64,000 nt of DNA. Source: Iningainema tapete BLCC-T55 (GTDB lineage: Bacteria > Cyanobacteriota > Cyanobacteriia > Cyanobacteriales > Nostocaceae). The notes under the pieces were generated by a model. The model was not told where the DNA came from. It ran no database searches and saw nothing but the letters and a program-made list of their open reading frames with translations. The position numbers and the translations under genes were made by a program. Positions 1 to 9,228 of this stretch are shown here, in pieces. Numbering within the stretch: the first letter of the stretch is position 1; each line of letters begins with the position of its first letter. The stretch is from the NCBI RefSeq assembly GCF_014698965.1, contig NZ_JACXAE010000036.1, forward strand, positions 62,001 through 126,000, read 5' to 3'.

Positions 1-123
1 CGCAAATTCAGGTACTTTGGAAACAGTTGAAGAAGAGCAAAAAACAACTAAGTATTGGTAATAATACTGAAAATTTGTCCATGTAGTATTAAAGTTAGCA
101 TATAAATCATCCTCGCTCTTAGA

Positions 124-153
124 AGCCCGATTTCTTGAAGAAATCGGGTTTTT
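124..153 (+). terminator. Hairpin with T-run upstream of corA
   Basis: A near-perfect inverted repeat (12 of 13 pairs, AGCCCGATTTCTT against AAGAAATCGGGTT) is followed by a run of T. It looks like a rho-independent terminator for a gene entering from the left edge. It is also related to the AAACCCGG hairpins at 10206 and 38692, so it may be a dispersed repeat used as a terminator. Confidence 0.5.
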
Positions 154-242
154 AGTTGATGGGCTGCTATTTTAGCTTGCAAAAGCAAACAGTTTTTTCT
201 TAAGATGGTTGACTTAGAGCCAGACGAACTTAGGTAAAATCT

Positions 243-1367
243 ATGGCAAAAAAAAATCGTCGTCCTTCTGGGAAGAAAACTAAAGCATCTAAAATGGACT
301 CCTATATTCAACCAGGAAGTGTGCCTGGTACGATTATAATTGACCAAGATGCTCCTCCTCCAACTATTTTCTTAATTGACTATAACCAAACTAGCTTGAC
401 GCATAAGCAAATAAACACACCCGAAGAGTGCGTTCCTTATCTAGATACGATATCTGTTTCTTGGGTAGACGTACAAGGTTTAGGCAGTGCAGATATTTTA
501 CAAAGATTGGCTAATGTCTTTAGTTTACATCCTTTAGTATTAGAAGATGTAGTTAATGTAGCAGAGCGTCCAAAAGTTGAGGATTATGAAGATCAATTAC
601 TGATAATTGCCCGCATGGTAGTTCCGAAGGAAAGAATATGTGGCTTTTATAGTGAGCAAGTAAGTTTTGTCTTAGATAAAAATTACTTATTGACAGTCCA
701 AGAAGAACCAGAACATGATTGCTTTGAATCAGTGAGGATGCGAATTGATAAAAGCAAAGGTATTATTCGTAAGCAAGGAGCAAATTATTTAGCTTATGCT
801 CTATTAGATGCAATCATTGATGGTTTTTTTCCTGTTTTAGAGCGTTATGGCGATCGCATTGAAGAGTTAGAAGAGGAAGTCATGAATAAACCTTCTCGGC
901 AAACACTACAGGAAATCTATCAAATTAGGAGAGAATTATTGCAGCTACGTCGCACTATATGGCCGCATAGAGATGTGATTAATTCGTTAATTAGAGATGG
1001 CTACGAATTGATCAATGAAGACATGAAGCCATACTTACGCGATTGTTACGATCATGCCGTACAAGTAATGGATATGGTGGAAAATTATCGGGAAATTACA
1101 AATGGATTGATGGATGTGTATCTTTCGGCTGTAAGTAACAGAATGAATGAAGTAATGAAGTTTTTGACCGTGATTTCATCAATTTTTATACCGTTAACTT
1201 TTATTGCCGGAATTTATGGTATGAACTTTAATACAGAAAAATCACCATACAATATGCCAGAGCTAAATTGGTATTTTGGTTACCCGCTCTGTCTGGCATT
1301 GATGGCTGTAGTCGCCGGAGGGTTGGCTTTAGCTTTTTGGCAAAAAGGATGGTTCAGTAAATTTTAA
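243..1367 (+). CDS. corA: CorA-family magnesium/cobalt transporter
   Basis: Inner-membrane divalent cation channel, normally a homopentamer that takes up Mg2+ (or Co2+). The 374-residue product has a long soluble N-terminal region rich in acidic and helical segments. Two C-terminal membrane helices follow (about 311-331 and 346-367). The family signature YGMN lies at the end of the first helix (IYGMNFNTE), where it forms the pore entrance. Length is usual for cyanobacterial CorA. The ATG directly follows the upstream terminator-like hairpin region, so it is probably a single transcription unit. No Mg-sensing leader was recognised in the short upstream region. Confidence 0.95.
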   Translation: MAKKNRRPSGKKTKASKMDSYIQPGSVPGTIIIDQDAPPPTIFLIDYNQTSLTHKQINTPEECVPYLDTISVSWVDVQGLGSADILQRLANVFSLHPLVLEDVVNVAERPKVEDYEDQLLIIARMVVPKERICGFYSEQVSFVLDKNYLLTVQEEPEHDCFESVRMRIDKSKGIIRKQGANYLAYALLDAIIDGFFPVLERYGDRIEELEEEVMNKPSRQTLQEIYQIRRELLQLRRTIWPHRDVINSLIRDGYELINEDMKPYLRDCYDHAVQVMDMVENYREITNGLMDVYLSAVSNRMNEVMKFLTVISSIFIPLTFIAGIYGMNFNTEKSPYNMPELNWYFGYPLCLALMAVVAGGLALAFWQKGWFSKF

Positions 1368-1446
1368 GCATAAATATATGTTAAATATTTCTAGTTGCTC
1401 AATAGCAAAATATTAAAAATTAACAGAGGAACACTAGGTGTGAGTT

Positions 1447-2151
1447 ATGAGAAATAGTGACAATAATCTACTAGTCTTGACGGTTTACTTGATTGGAGTC
1501 ACCTACACATTGAACCGGATGGTGGAATCAATTGACGACCAAGTTAAGATAGAATTCAAGAAAGCTGAAGTAGAGCAACAACTTAAAGACCAAAATCTTC
1601 AAGACATTGTGGGAATCAATTTTACGCTCAAGAGTTTATATCCAATTGAAGAACCAAAAGAGTTATCAATGGGTATAGAAAATAAATCGGAAAAACTCGC
1701 TATTTATGTTGACTGGGACAACAGCGCTTTTGAGGAATTTGATGGTGGTTCGCGTCGAGTAATTCGGAAATCACCAGATGTGACACGAGACTTAGGCGTA
1801 CCTCAAATTCCAAGTCTCATTGTTCCCAAGAAAACACTCAAAGAAGCAGTGACATCTGAAAGTGTTTTTCGGTTAGATAAAGAGTCTGGCACTTACACAC
1901 CACAAACCCCATTAGCTAATATCATTAAACTAAAAAATGGACCAACAAAAGCGCAAAAAAAACAGTTCGCCGAGTTTATGGAAAGAAAACTCACTTTTAA
2001 GTTTTCATTGGATCTGGTGCTTAGGGTAGCTGAAGCAAATGTCGGACTAGAGTCAGGTAGAAGTACACCTCCCATACATATAATCAAGTGTCCCTTCGAG
2101 GTGAGAAAACTACCTTGGACTTATGCTCTACCTTGGAATAAAAAGAGGTAA
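1447..2151 (+). CDS. Hypothetical protein
   Basis: A 234-residue product I do not recognise. The first about 20 residues are weakly hydrophobic (NNLLVLTVYLIGVTY) and could be a membrane anchor. The rest is soluble, lysine and glutamate rich, with a patch YVDWDNSAFEEFDGGSRRV and a C-terminal basic stretch. A purine-rich GAGGA lies about 20 bases upstream of the ATG, which is rather far, so the start is only probable. It sits between corA and rnpB on the same strand. Codon use looks like its neighbours. It is probably a lineage-specific cyanobacterial protein; no function is proposed. Confidence 0.7.
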   Translation: MRNSDNNLLVLTVYLIGVTYTLNRMVESIDDQVKIEFKKAEVEQQLKDQNLQDIVGINFTLKSLYPIEEPKELSMGIENKSEKLAIYVDWDNSAFEEFDGGSRRVIRKSPDVTRDLGVPQIPSLIVPKKTLKEAVTSESVFRLDKESGTYTPQTPLANIIKLKNGPTKAQKKQFAEFMERKLTFKFSLDLVLRVAEANVGLESGRSTPPIHIIKCPFEVRKLPWTYALPWNKKR

Positions 2152-2193
2152 GCAAAGCGTACACTTGGTAAATCCAAGATTAAACTGTATATA

Positions 2194-2624
2194 AGGAGAG
2201 AGTAAGCGCAGGCGGTTGCAAACCAGTTCCTGGTGGCAACTGGTTTGAGGAAAGTCCGGGCTCCCGAAAGACCAAACTTGCTGGGTAACGCCCAGTGCGA
2301 GCGATCGCGAGGATAGTGCCACAGAAAGATACCGCCAATTAGTCATTAGTCATTAGTCATTAGTCATTTGTAAAAAAACAAAGGACAATTGACAAAGGAC
2401 AATTGACAAAATTGGTAAGGGTGCAAAGGTGCGGTAAGAGCGCACCAGCAGCGTCGAGAGGCGCTGGCTCGGTAAACCCCGGTTGGGTGCAAGGCGAAGG
2501 AACTAAGGTTGGTCTTTTACCAGTTCCATTTTAGAGCCGCTAGAGGCGTCTGGTAACAGGCGTCCCAGATAGATAACTGCCCTCACAAGAGAACAGAACC
2601 CGGCTTATGTCTAACTCTCTCCCC
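2194..2624 (+). ncRNA. rnpB: RNase P RNA (cyanobacterial type A)
   Basis: Catalytic RNA that matures tRNA 5' ends. The conserved core GAGGAAAGTCCGGGCTCC lies near 2247. Further core blocks are visible: ACAGAAAGATACCGCC, GGTGCGGTAAGAGCGCACC, and GGTAAACCCCGGTTGGGTGC. The two ends pair (GGAGAGAGT against ACTCTCTCC), which defines the limits within a few bases. The loop after ACAGAAAGATACCGCC is expanded by heptamer repeats, the STRR insertion reported for rnpB of heterocyst-forming cyanobacteria. An RNase III gene follows immediately. Confidence 0.96.
2338..2411 (+). repeat. STRR insertion inside rnpB
   Basis: Tandem heptamers of the TAGTCAT type (four copies) followed by a tandem GGACAATTGACAAA pair. 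It lies in the variable P12 arm of RNase P RNA, where length changes are tolerated. Confidence 0.85.
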
Positions 2625-2670
2625 TAATTTTGTCATTAGTCAAAAGTCCTTTATCATTTGTAACTAATGA

Positions 2671-2712
2671 CCAATGACCAATGACCAATGACCAATGACC
2701 AATGACCAATGA
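2671..2712 (+). repeat. Six CCAATGA heptamers running into the rnc start
   Basis: Six perfect CCAATGA units; the last supplies the ATG and following A of the RNase III gene. Every unit contains ATGA, so the array offers several out-of-frame start and stop overlaps and leaves no room for a normal ribosome binding site. Confidence 0.85.
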
Positions 2713-3428
2713 CTATCGCTTATCCCCGTCGTCAACGGCAACTAGAAAATTTAGTCCAAAAATTTGGGTTAGCGAAAACTGCCCCAATCAAATGGCAACT
2801 GTTAGACTTAGCGCTGACTCATCCAACTGTATCTGAGTCCGCAAACTATGAGCATCTGGAGTTTGTGGGCGATGCTGTTGTGCGATTGGTGGCAGCTATT
2901 GTATTGTGGGATAATTATCCCGAATGTTCAGTGGGAGATTTCGCCGCCATCCGTTCGGTATTGGTGAGCGATCGCGTCCTCGCCCAGTTGGCAAAAGAAT
3001 ATGGCTTGGAGCTATACTTACTAGTTGCCGGCAGTGCCACCGCTGACAAAATTGGTCAAGAATCGCGGCTAGCGGATGCCTTTGAAGCAGTTTTGGGTGC
3101 GCTTTACTTGAGTACTCATAATTTAGAACTCATCCGCTCTTGGCTAGATCCTCACTTCAAAAAACTAGCAGCCGAAATCCGTCTCGATCCAGCCAGACTA
3201 AATTACAAAGCTGCTCTACAAGAATGGACTCAAGCCCATTTTAAAATTTTACCAGAATACCGAGTCGTGGAAATTCCCCAACCACAATATATTCAAGAAC
3301 GTTTTAGTGCTGAAGTCTGGCTGCATGGAGAAAAGTTAGGTCAAGGCAAAGGACGCTCAATTAAATTCGCCGAACAAGCTGCTGCAAAAGAAGCTTTTTT
3401 AGCACTTAACACTCCGGACAATTCCTGA
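2709..3428 (+). CDS. rnc: Ribonuclease III
   Basis: Double-stranded RNA endonuclease for rRNA and mRNA processing. The catalytic signature appears as NYEHLEFVGDAV at about 46-57, and the second acidic cluster as FEAVLGALYL. The C-terminal 75 residues form a double-stranded RNA-binding domain ending GRSIKFAEQAAAKEAF. Length 239 is normal. The start is decided by an in-frame TGA two codons upstream, so the ATG in the last heptamer repeat is the earliest possible. Cyanobacteria often carry more than one RNase III-like gene, so this may be one of two. Its position next to rnpB groups two RNA-processing genes. Confidence 0.95.
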   Translation: MTIAYPRRQRQLENLVQKFGLAKTAPIKWQLLDLALTHPTVSESANYEHLEFVGDAVVRLVAAIVLWDNYPECSVGDFAAIRSVLVSDRVLAQLAKEYGLELYLLVAGSATADKIGQESRLADAFEAVLGALYLSTHNLELIRSWLDPHFKKLAAEIRLDPARLNYKAALQEWTQAHFKILPEYRVVEIPQPQYIQERFSAEVWLHGEKLGQGKGRSIKFAEQAAAKEAFLALNTPDNS

Positions 3429-3512
3429 AGTTAGAAGTATAATGATTAGCTAGCACCGCTGCGCGGAAGTCACTCATTCAAAAGTTTTATATTTTCATGC
3501 TGACTATAACTA

Positions 3513-4520
3513 ATGACCAAAAAAATTAAAATAGCTGTCGTTGGCATTGGACGTTGGGGTGTACATTTACTGCGTAATTTCCTACAACATCCAACTGCAT
3601 TGGTAGTGGCGGTAGTAGATCCGAACCCAGAACGTTTAGCAGCAGTAAAACAGCAGTATAAATTAGATGATGTACTACTAACAACCGAGTGGCAAGCTCT
3701 CAAGCAACTAACTGGTTTAGAAGCGGTAGTCATCGCCACGCCTGCCAGCACTCATTATTCCTTAATTACCGATGCCTTATGTTGGGGATACCATGTTTTA
3801 GCAGAAAAACCCTTAACATTAGATCCTGCAAATAGCTGGGAACTTTGCCAATTAGCAGAAAAACAGCACTTGCACCTAATGGTCGATCATACCTATTTAT
3901 TTCATCTAGCAGTTGAGCGAGGACAAACTGTAGTTCAATCTGGGCAATTAGGTGATTTACGCTACGGCTATGCTACCCGTACTAATTTAGGTCCAGTGCG
4001 TCAAGATGTTGATGCACTTTGGGATTTAGCTATTCATGATATTGCCATATTTAATACTTGGCTAGAGCAAAAGCCAGTAAAAGTACAAGCAACAGGTTCG
4101 GTGTGGCTACAAAAAGAATTAGCTGATTTAGTTTGGATAACACTGACATACCCAGATGGTTTTCAAGCTTATATTCATTTATGTTGGCTTAACCCCGACA
4201 AACAGCGACGACTTGGAGTTGTCGGTAGTAGTGGTAGTCTAATTTTTGATGAAATGTCACAGTCTCCTTTAACTTTAATAAATGGTGAGTTTGAACAAAG
4301 GGGTAATCAATTTATTCCTGTGAATCAAAACCAACAAGTGCTGGAAATAAATTACACTGAACCATTAGGGCGAATGTGCGATCGCTTCATTACCAGCATC
4401 CTGACTGATACTCCTTCGGTGATTTCATCTGGTTGGGTTGGTACACAGTTAGTACAAATTCTTGCTGCCCTCACAGCATCCCTCAACCAAGGAGGCGAAC
4501 CTATATTTATCGATCCTTAA
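3513..4520 (+). CDS. Gfo/Idh/MocA family oxidoreductase
   Basis: Predicted NAD(P)-dependent sugar or cyclitol dehydrogenase in the cytoplasm. The N-terminal Rossmann fold carries the glycine motif VVGIGRWGVHLLRNF (about 9-23). The family lysine region follows as AEKPLTLDPANSWEL. The C-terminal half matches the GFO/IDH/MocA alpha-beta domain. Length 335 is typical. The substrate cannot be read from sequence. Its stop overlaps by four bases the end of the convergent sensor kinase gene. The distance from rnc (about 85 bases) allows cotranscription. Confidence 0.9.
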   Translation: MTKKIKIAVVGIGRWGVHLLRNFLQHPTALVVAVVDPNPERLAAVKQQYKLDDVLLTTEWQALKQLTGLEAVVIATPASTHYSLITDALCWGYHVLAEKPLTLDPANSWELCQLAEKQHLHLMVDHTYLFHLAVERGQTVVQSGQLGDLRYGYATRTNLGPVRQDVDALWDLAIHDIAIFNTWLEQKPVKVQATGSVWLQKELADLVWITLTYPDGFQAYIHLCWLNPDKQRRLGVVGSSGSLIFDEMSQSPLTLINGEFEQRGNQFIPVNQNQQVLEINYTEPLGRMCDRFITSILTDTPSVISSGWVGTQLVQILAALTASLNQGGEPIFIDP

Positions 4521-6442
4521 CCTTTAACCTTGAACCGAAAGGTAGTACCTTCACCTTTAGAGCTTAACTCCAGTGACTCTGTTTCTAGAGTAGGAACTAA
4601 CAACGAGGTATTCATCAAAGGCAAAGTAATTGTTACAGTTGTACCTTGGTTAATACCTGCACTTTCCAGAGTAATGCTACCTTTCATCAATTCCATTAAG
4701 TTGCGTGAAATTGCTAATCCCAAACCTGTACCACCAAATTTACGGTTAGATGCACCTTCTACCATGACAAAAGGACGGAATAGTTTTTGTTGTTGAGTGG
4801 GTTCAATTCCTATACCTGTGTCTTTAACTTTAATAATTACTTGAGATGACTTGTCACTATGTTGAGTTTCTGTAGTAATGGTAATACTTCCCTCATCGGT
4901 AAATTTCATTGCATTGCCGATGACATTGATTAACACCTGCTTGAATTTAGCTACATCAACATTAACCATCATTGGTTCTGAAGCTAGGAAAACATTTAAC
5001 TGTAAACCTTTTTGTTGAACTGTAACTGATTGTAAATTAACAACATCCTTAATTAATTTTTGTAAATCAATAGTTTCTAAAGTTACTGAGAGCTTACCTT
5101 CTTCAATTTTAGAAATGTCAAGTAAATCATTGATAATACCAAGTAGGTGAATTGCTGTTTCATCGACACGGTTAAGAAACTCAATTTCTTCTTCCCGATT
5201 ATCACACATGTCATCTCGCACTAGACGAACACAGTTAATAATAATATTTAATGGATTTCTTAACTCGTGAGAAGTTGTAGCCAAAAACCGGCTTTTAACA
5301 TTATTGGCAGCTTTTGCCTCTTGCCACGCTATTTCCAATTCTTCAGCCCAACTTTTCAGTCGCTCAACCATTTGATCGAGTGCTTGAGCCAATTGATTAA
5401 ACTCGCGAATTTTAAAGTTATGAGGAACTGGTTGTGCTGATTGTTTCAGATGAAGGTTAAGAGCGTAATCGCGCAATTTCTCTACAGGATTTGCTAAATA
5501 GCGAGCAACATATAAAGACGCCAATATAGTAGCACCAACCAAACCACCTGTTAAAACTACCAAAATCATTTGAATGTGACGCAAACTATAAAGAGCGTTA
5601 TCTAAACTCGTAACTGAGACTATTACCCATTTTTGCGGCTGCTCTTTAGTAGTTGGATCTTCAATGGCGGTATAACCTGCAAGTAATTCTTCACCCTCTT
5701 TTTCCCAGAAGAAATGTAAGGAGTTTTGTTGCCCTGCAATTGCATTTTTCACAATTTTTTTAAGTCGTGAGGCATCTGCATGTTGTTCAATATTAGTACC
5801 TACACGGCTGATAATTGGGTGGGCTAAAATTTTTCCATCTTCAGCTATTATGACTGTAGAACCTGTAAGTAGACCAGGCTTATTTTTCGGTTTTTCTTGT
5901 AATAGCAATGAACGAAATTTTAAAGTGTAGCGTAATTGTTCATAACTATCATATACCGGAGTAGATAAAAGTAGTTTTAGTTGATTTTGTGGTTTTCTTG
6001 TACTAGTTATTCCTATATTAGAAGGTAATACTGCTACATCAATTTTACTAATAGGAACTCGTTGGCTACCAAGAGGTTCTTCACCACAGGTACTAGCAAC
6101 TATCTCACTTTCTAAGTTGAGAACTTGTATACAATCTATTTGTCTTGGTATTTGTCTTGCTAATTGCTTAATAAATTTTTGTATTTCTTGAGGAGAGCCT
6201 GACTGAATAATGTTAGTTTGGCTAGCACTAAGTAAATTACTTTTTAATAATACACTTGTATCTTTAATTTTTTCTCCTTTGAGAATGGCACTTTCTGTTA
6301 AATTTTGACGTGCAGTTTCTAATAGGCTCTGGCGTGCCTTCTGAAAAGCTACTACCTCTCCTATCAATAAAACTGGGACTGATAGAAGTAAAATCCTCGA
6401 TACTAAAATGCGACGAAATGATGATTGACGGGGCTTAGCCAT
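4517..6442 (-). CDS. Membrane sensor histidine kinase (Cache-like sensor, HAMP, HisKA, HATPase)
   Basis: Two-component sensor of 641 residues. A first membrane helix at about 11-33 and a second at about 290-314 enclose an extracytoplasmic domain of Cache type. HAMP follows (about 315-370). A short helix leads to the HisKA dimerisation domain with phospho-acceptor His 392 in TTSHELRNPLN. The HATPase domain shows N (NVIGNAMKF), G1 (DTGIGIEP) and G2 (GGTGLGLAISRNL) boxes. There is no receiver domain and no response regulator next to it, so its partner is elsewhere. It converges on the Gfo/Idh/MocA gene with a four-base overlap. Ligand unknown. Confidence 0.92.
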   Translation of the reverse strand: MAKPRQSSFRRILVSRILLLSVPVLLIGEVVAFQKARQSLLETARQNLTESAILKGEKIKDTSVLLKSNLLSASQTNIIQSGSPQEIQKFIKQLARQIPRQIDCIQVLNLESEIVASTCGEEPLGSQRVPISKIDVAVLPSNIGITSTRKPQNQLKLLLSTPVYDSYEQLRYTLKFRSLLLQEKPKNKPGLLTGSTVIIAEDGKILAHPIISRVGTNIEQHADASRLKKIVKNAIAGQQNSLHFFWEKEGEELLAGYTAIEDPTTKEQPQKWVIVSVTSLDNALYSLRHIQMILVVLTGGLVGATILASLYVARYLANPVEKLRDYALNLHLKQSAQPVPHNFKIREFNQLAQALDQMVERLKSWAEELEIAWQEAKAANNVKSRFLATTSHELRNPLNIIINCVRLVRDDMCDNREEEIEFLNRVDETAIHLLGIINDLLDISKIEEGKLSVTLETIDLQKLIKDVVNLQSVTVQQKGLQLNVFLASEPMMVNVDVAKFKQVLINVIGNAMKFTDEGSITITTETQHSDKSSQVIIKVKDTGIGIEPTQQQKLFRPFVMVEGASNRKFGGTGLGLAISRNLMELMKGSITLESAGINQGTTVTITLPLMNTSLLVPTLETESLELSSKGEGTTFRFKVKG

Positions 6443-6698
6443 CAGCGGACTCTCTTACTATGTGCCATTCACTACAGCTATGACATCTAATTAAATTAAT
6501 TAAGTGATCAAAGCTCCTTACAACCATATTAAAAATATAAAATAGTTTAATAGCAAAAAGAAGTACAGTATACAAATACCTACATACACTCTTTGAGAGT
6601 TTGTTTTTGCTTTCAAATACAGTTATAAGGTAAGAAAAGTGGGAAAAGTAAAAAACACAAAACAAAACGGTTTGTTTAATTAATCAAATGCTAATCTC

Positions 6699-7451
6699 AT
6701 GGTGCAAAAACGTCCTCATACCACAGTAGTTTTGGCGATGAGCGCAGACGGAAAGATTTCAGATGTCATGCACTCGCCTGCTCGATTTGGCTCAACGGCT
6801 GACAAAGCACATCTGGAAAAACAAATTGCTGCTGCTGATGCCGTTTTATTTGGTGCTGGTACTCTCCGCGCTTATGGTACAACGCTAACTGTATCACATC
6901 CAAATCTGCTACAACATCGGCAACAAGCTGGGAAATCTGCCCAGCCGATTCATATAGTTGTTACACAATCTGCTACCCTGAATCCTAATCTAAAATTCTT
7001 TCAACAGCCAATCAAACGCTGGCTAGTTACCACATCAGCAGGAGCGCAAAAGTGGCAACACCAATTGAAAGTTTCCTTACCCAAACACATCCCTCCACAG
7101 GAGTATTTTTCTAAATTTGAGCAGATTTTGGTTTTTGAAACACCAACAGGAAATATTGACCTTGACGCTACCCTACGACATCTTACCACATTGAACATAA
7201 AACGCTGTTCTGTTCTAGGTGGCGGTACATTGCTAGCTTCAATGCTGGAGTTAGATTTAATCGATGAATTTTGGTTGACCATTTGTCCTTTAATTCTGGG
7301 TGGAGCTAGCTCACCTACTCCAGTGGAAGGCAAAGGATTCTTAGCTGAGTTGGCTCCAGCGTTGCAATTGATGGAAGTTCACACTGTAGAGCAAGAAGTG
7401 TTTGTGCATTATCGGATGCAACATAAACAAAGAATAGATTACGCTAAATAA
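6699..7451 (+). CDS. RibD C-terminal domain reductase
   Basis: A 250-residue protein of the riboflavin-type reductase / dihydrofolate reductase-like fold (RibD C-terminal domain). The N-terminal motif TTVVLAMSADGKISD is the usual start of this domain. LFGAGTLRAYG and CSVLGGGTLLASMLELDLIDEFWLTICPLILGG match the NADPH-binding and end motifs. The deaminase half of bifunctional RibD is absent. It could be the riboflavin pathway reductase or a related pteridine reductase. The following gene starts about 35 bases downstream on the same strand. Confidence 0.88.
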   Translation: MVQKRPHTTVVLAMSADGKISDVMHSPARFGSTADKAHLEKQIAAADAVLFGAGTLRAYGTTLTVSHPNLLQHRQQAGKSAQPIHIVVTQSATLNPNLKFFQQPIKRWLVTTSAGAQKWQHQLKVSLPKHIPPQEYFSKFEQILVFETPTGNIDLDATLRHLTTLNIKRCSVLGGGTLLASMLELDLIDEFWLTICPLILGGASSPTPVEGKGFLAELAPALQLMEVHTVEQEVFVHYRMQHKQRIDYAK

Positions 7452-7485
7452 AGTTTTTGCTTTGAGCAGTAAATCTCTATCGCTG

Positions 7486-8673
7486 ATGGTGGAACAACTA
7501 AAGCCTCGTTACTCGATCGCTTGGATGAACAAAATTGCTGAAGTACCTCAAGATGCGTGGGATGCTTTGGCAATACCATTAAAAACTCCGTTCTTCGAGT
7601 GGGAGTGGCTCTCAAATATGGAAAGCTCCCAAAGTGTTACAGCTAAAACTGGGTGGATACCAAATCATTTAACGGTATGGCGAGATAGAATGCTGATTGC
7701 TGTTGCTCCACTCTATCTCAAAGGGCACAGTTATGGCGAATTTGTCTTTGATCATCAGTGGGCAGAGTTAGCACAACGTATTGGTGTAGAATATTACCCA
7801 AAAATGCTGGGCATGTCACCGTATACCCCAGCTCTTGGTTATCGGTTTTTAATTGCCCCAGGGGAAGATGAAGATGAAATCACAGCAATGATGGTACATG
7901 AAATTGATGCCTTCTGTACCAAGCACCGCATATCCGGCTGTCATTTCCTTTATGTAGATCCCGAATGGCGCCCTGTTTTGGAACGTCATGGTTTTACCGC
8001 TTGGCTACATCATAGTTATATCTGGCAAAATCTTGGGTTTAAGACGTTTGATGATTATTTGGCAGTTTTTAACGCTAACCAGCGTCGCAATATCAAACGT
8101 GAGCGTAAAGCAGTGGAAAAAGCTGCTTTGCAAATCAAACCTTTGTCTGGTGATGATATTCCCTCTTCACTGTTTCCTTTGATGTATCAATTTTATGCTG
8201 ATACTTGTGATAAATTTGGCTGGTGGGGGAGTAAGTACTTGACAAAACGGTTTTTTGAGCAGCTACACAATGGTTATCGTCATCGGGTGGTGTTTTTTGC
8301 AGCATATAGTGAGCAAGATTGTCGTCAGCCTATGGGTATGTCTTTTTGTCTTTTTAAAGGCGATCAGATGTATGGGCGCTATTGGGGTAGTTTTCAAGAA
8401 ATAGATTGTTTGCATTTTGATGCTTGTTATTATTCTCCAATTGAATGGGCGATCGCTCACGATATTCAAGTTTTTGATCCTGGTGCTGGTGGACGGCATA
8501 AGAAACGTCGCGGTTTCCCTGCAAGTGAAAATTTTAGTTTGCACCGTTTTTACAATGCTCGTTTGGGACAAATTTTACGTCATTATATTAGTGAGGTTAA
8601 TGAGATGGAACGGCAGGAAATTGAGGGGATTAATTCTGAGTTGCCTTTTAAGGAGGGGGGAGGAGGATTTTGA
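7486..8673 (+). CDS. COG3146-type protein, N-acyltransferase (FemAB/GNAT-like) fold
   Basis: Family of uncharacterised proteins (often labelled peptidogalycan biosynthesis/recognition) with an acyltransferase-like fold. The characteristic block is near the C-terminus: FDACYYSPIEWAIAHDIQVF followed by DPGAGGRHKKRRGFPASENF. A TTG at 7462 is also in frame, but the ATG at 7486 (MVEQLKPRYSIAW) is the more natural start and gives 395 residues. The 3' end is glycine rich (KEGGGGF) and runs straight into a fragment of a dispersed repeat (AACCGCTAAGACGCCAAGG type). Cotranscription with the RibD-like gene is likely. Substrate unknown. Confidence 0.88.
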   Translation: MVEQLKPRYSIAWMNKIAEVPQDAWDALAIPLKTPFFEWEWLSNMESSQSVTAKTGWIPNHLTVWRDRMLIAVAPLYLKGHSYGEFVFDHQWAELAQRIGVEYYPKMLGMSPYTPALGYRFLIAPGEDEDEITAMMVHEIDAFCTKHRISGCHFLYVDPEWRPVLERHGFTAWLHHSYIWQNLGFKTFDDYLAVFNANQRRNIKRERKAVEKAALQIKPLSGDDIPSSLFPLMYQFYADTCDKFGWWGSKYLTKRFFEQLHNGYRHRVVFFAAYSEQDCRQPMGMSFCLFKGDQMYGRYWGSFQEIDCLHFDACYYSPIEWAIAHDIQVFDPGAGGRHKKRRGFPASENFSLHRFYNARLGQILRHYISEVNEMERQEIEGINSELPFKEGGGGF

Positions 8674-8716
8674 ACCGCTAAGACGCCAAGGACGCAGAGG
8701 AAGAGAGGAAAAGAGG
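8672..8716 (+). repeat. Fragment of a dispersed AACCGC...ACGCAGAGG repeat
   Basis: The stretch AACCGCTAAGACGCCAAGG then ACGCAGAGGAAGAGAGG resembles a purine-rich dispersed element common in cyanobacterial intergenic DNA. Only one copy is in this window. Confidence 0.4.
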
Positions 8717-8775
8717 TTTTACACTCTTTGGAAGGTTGAAGAAGTTTTTGTTGGAAGTTGATTTTTTTGGTGATT

Positions 8776-9159
8776 ATGAGTTTGACTGTTCACGATTTGG
8801 CAAGTATTGATGATAAGCTTTCACAGCGTCATATTGATCTTGATCCTGGTGGGTATTTTGTAATTTTTTTGAATCGGGAGGAGGGTTTGATTTGTGCTAA
8901 ACATTTCACTAGTGTGATTGATGAGCGTGGTTTGGCTGTTGATCCTGATACGGGCAAGGTTATTCCGGCACGGGGTAGGGTGGAACGAATACATACTACT
9001 GTGTTTGATGGCAGGACTGCTAAGGAATTATGTGTGAAAATTTTTGAAGAATGTCAGCCTTGTCCGGTGACTTTGTTGGATCATGCTGCTTATTTGGGTA
9101 GGGAGTTTGTCCGCGCTGAGTTTGCTTTGGTGACAGGGCAAGAGTATGTTCAAGATTAA
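8776..9159 (+). CDS. DUF4346-like conserved cyanobacterial protein
   Basis: A 127-residue protein from the ATG at 8776; an in-frame TTG at 8758 is a poorer start. The motif LDPGGYFVIFLNREEGLICA and the later TVFDGRTAKELCVKIFEE and DHAAYLGREFVRAEFAL fit the small domain I know as DUF4346, found alone in cyanobacteria and in dihydropteroate synthase-related archaeal proteins. Biochemical role unknown. It is about 100 bases behind the COG3146 gene on the same strand and ahead of a convergent psb32. The family assignment is from memory of the motif pattern, so moderate. Confidence 0.72.
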   Translation: MSLTVHDLASIDDKLSQRHIDLDPGGYFVIFLNREEGLICAKHFTSVIDERGLAVDPDTGKVIPARGRVERIHTTVFDGRTAKELCVKIFEECQPCPVTLLDHAAYLGREFVRAEFALVTGQEYVQD

Positions 9160-9167
9160 ACTGCTAA

Positions 9168-9228
9168 TTGTTAATAGCTAATGGCTAATAGCTATTAACA
9201 ATTAGCCATTAGCTATTGGCTATTATCC
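9168..9228. repeat. Palindromic STRR between convergent genes
   Basis: Heptamer-like units (TAATAGC, TAATGGC, TTAGCCA) arranged as a large inverted repeat between two convergent genes. It could act as a bidirectional transcription end. The same unit family recurs at 21339-21395 and 28050-28136. Confidence 0.7.

Noticed and set aside
1..86. Possible C-terminal tail of a gene entering from the left (ANSGTLETVEEEQKTTKYW or QIQVLWKQLKKSKKQLS in another frame)
   Set aside because: Two frames stay open to a stop within 90 bases and nothing distinguishes them; no family signature, so no gene is claimed.
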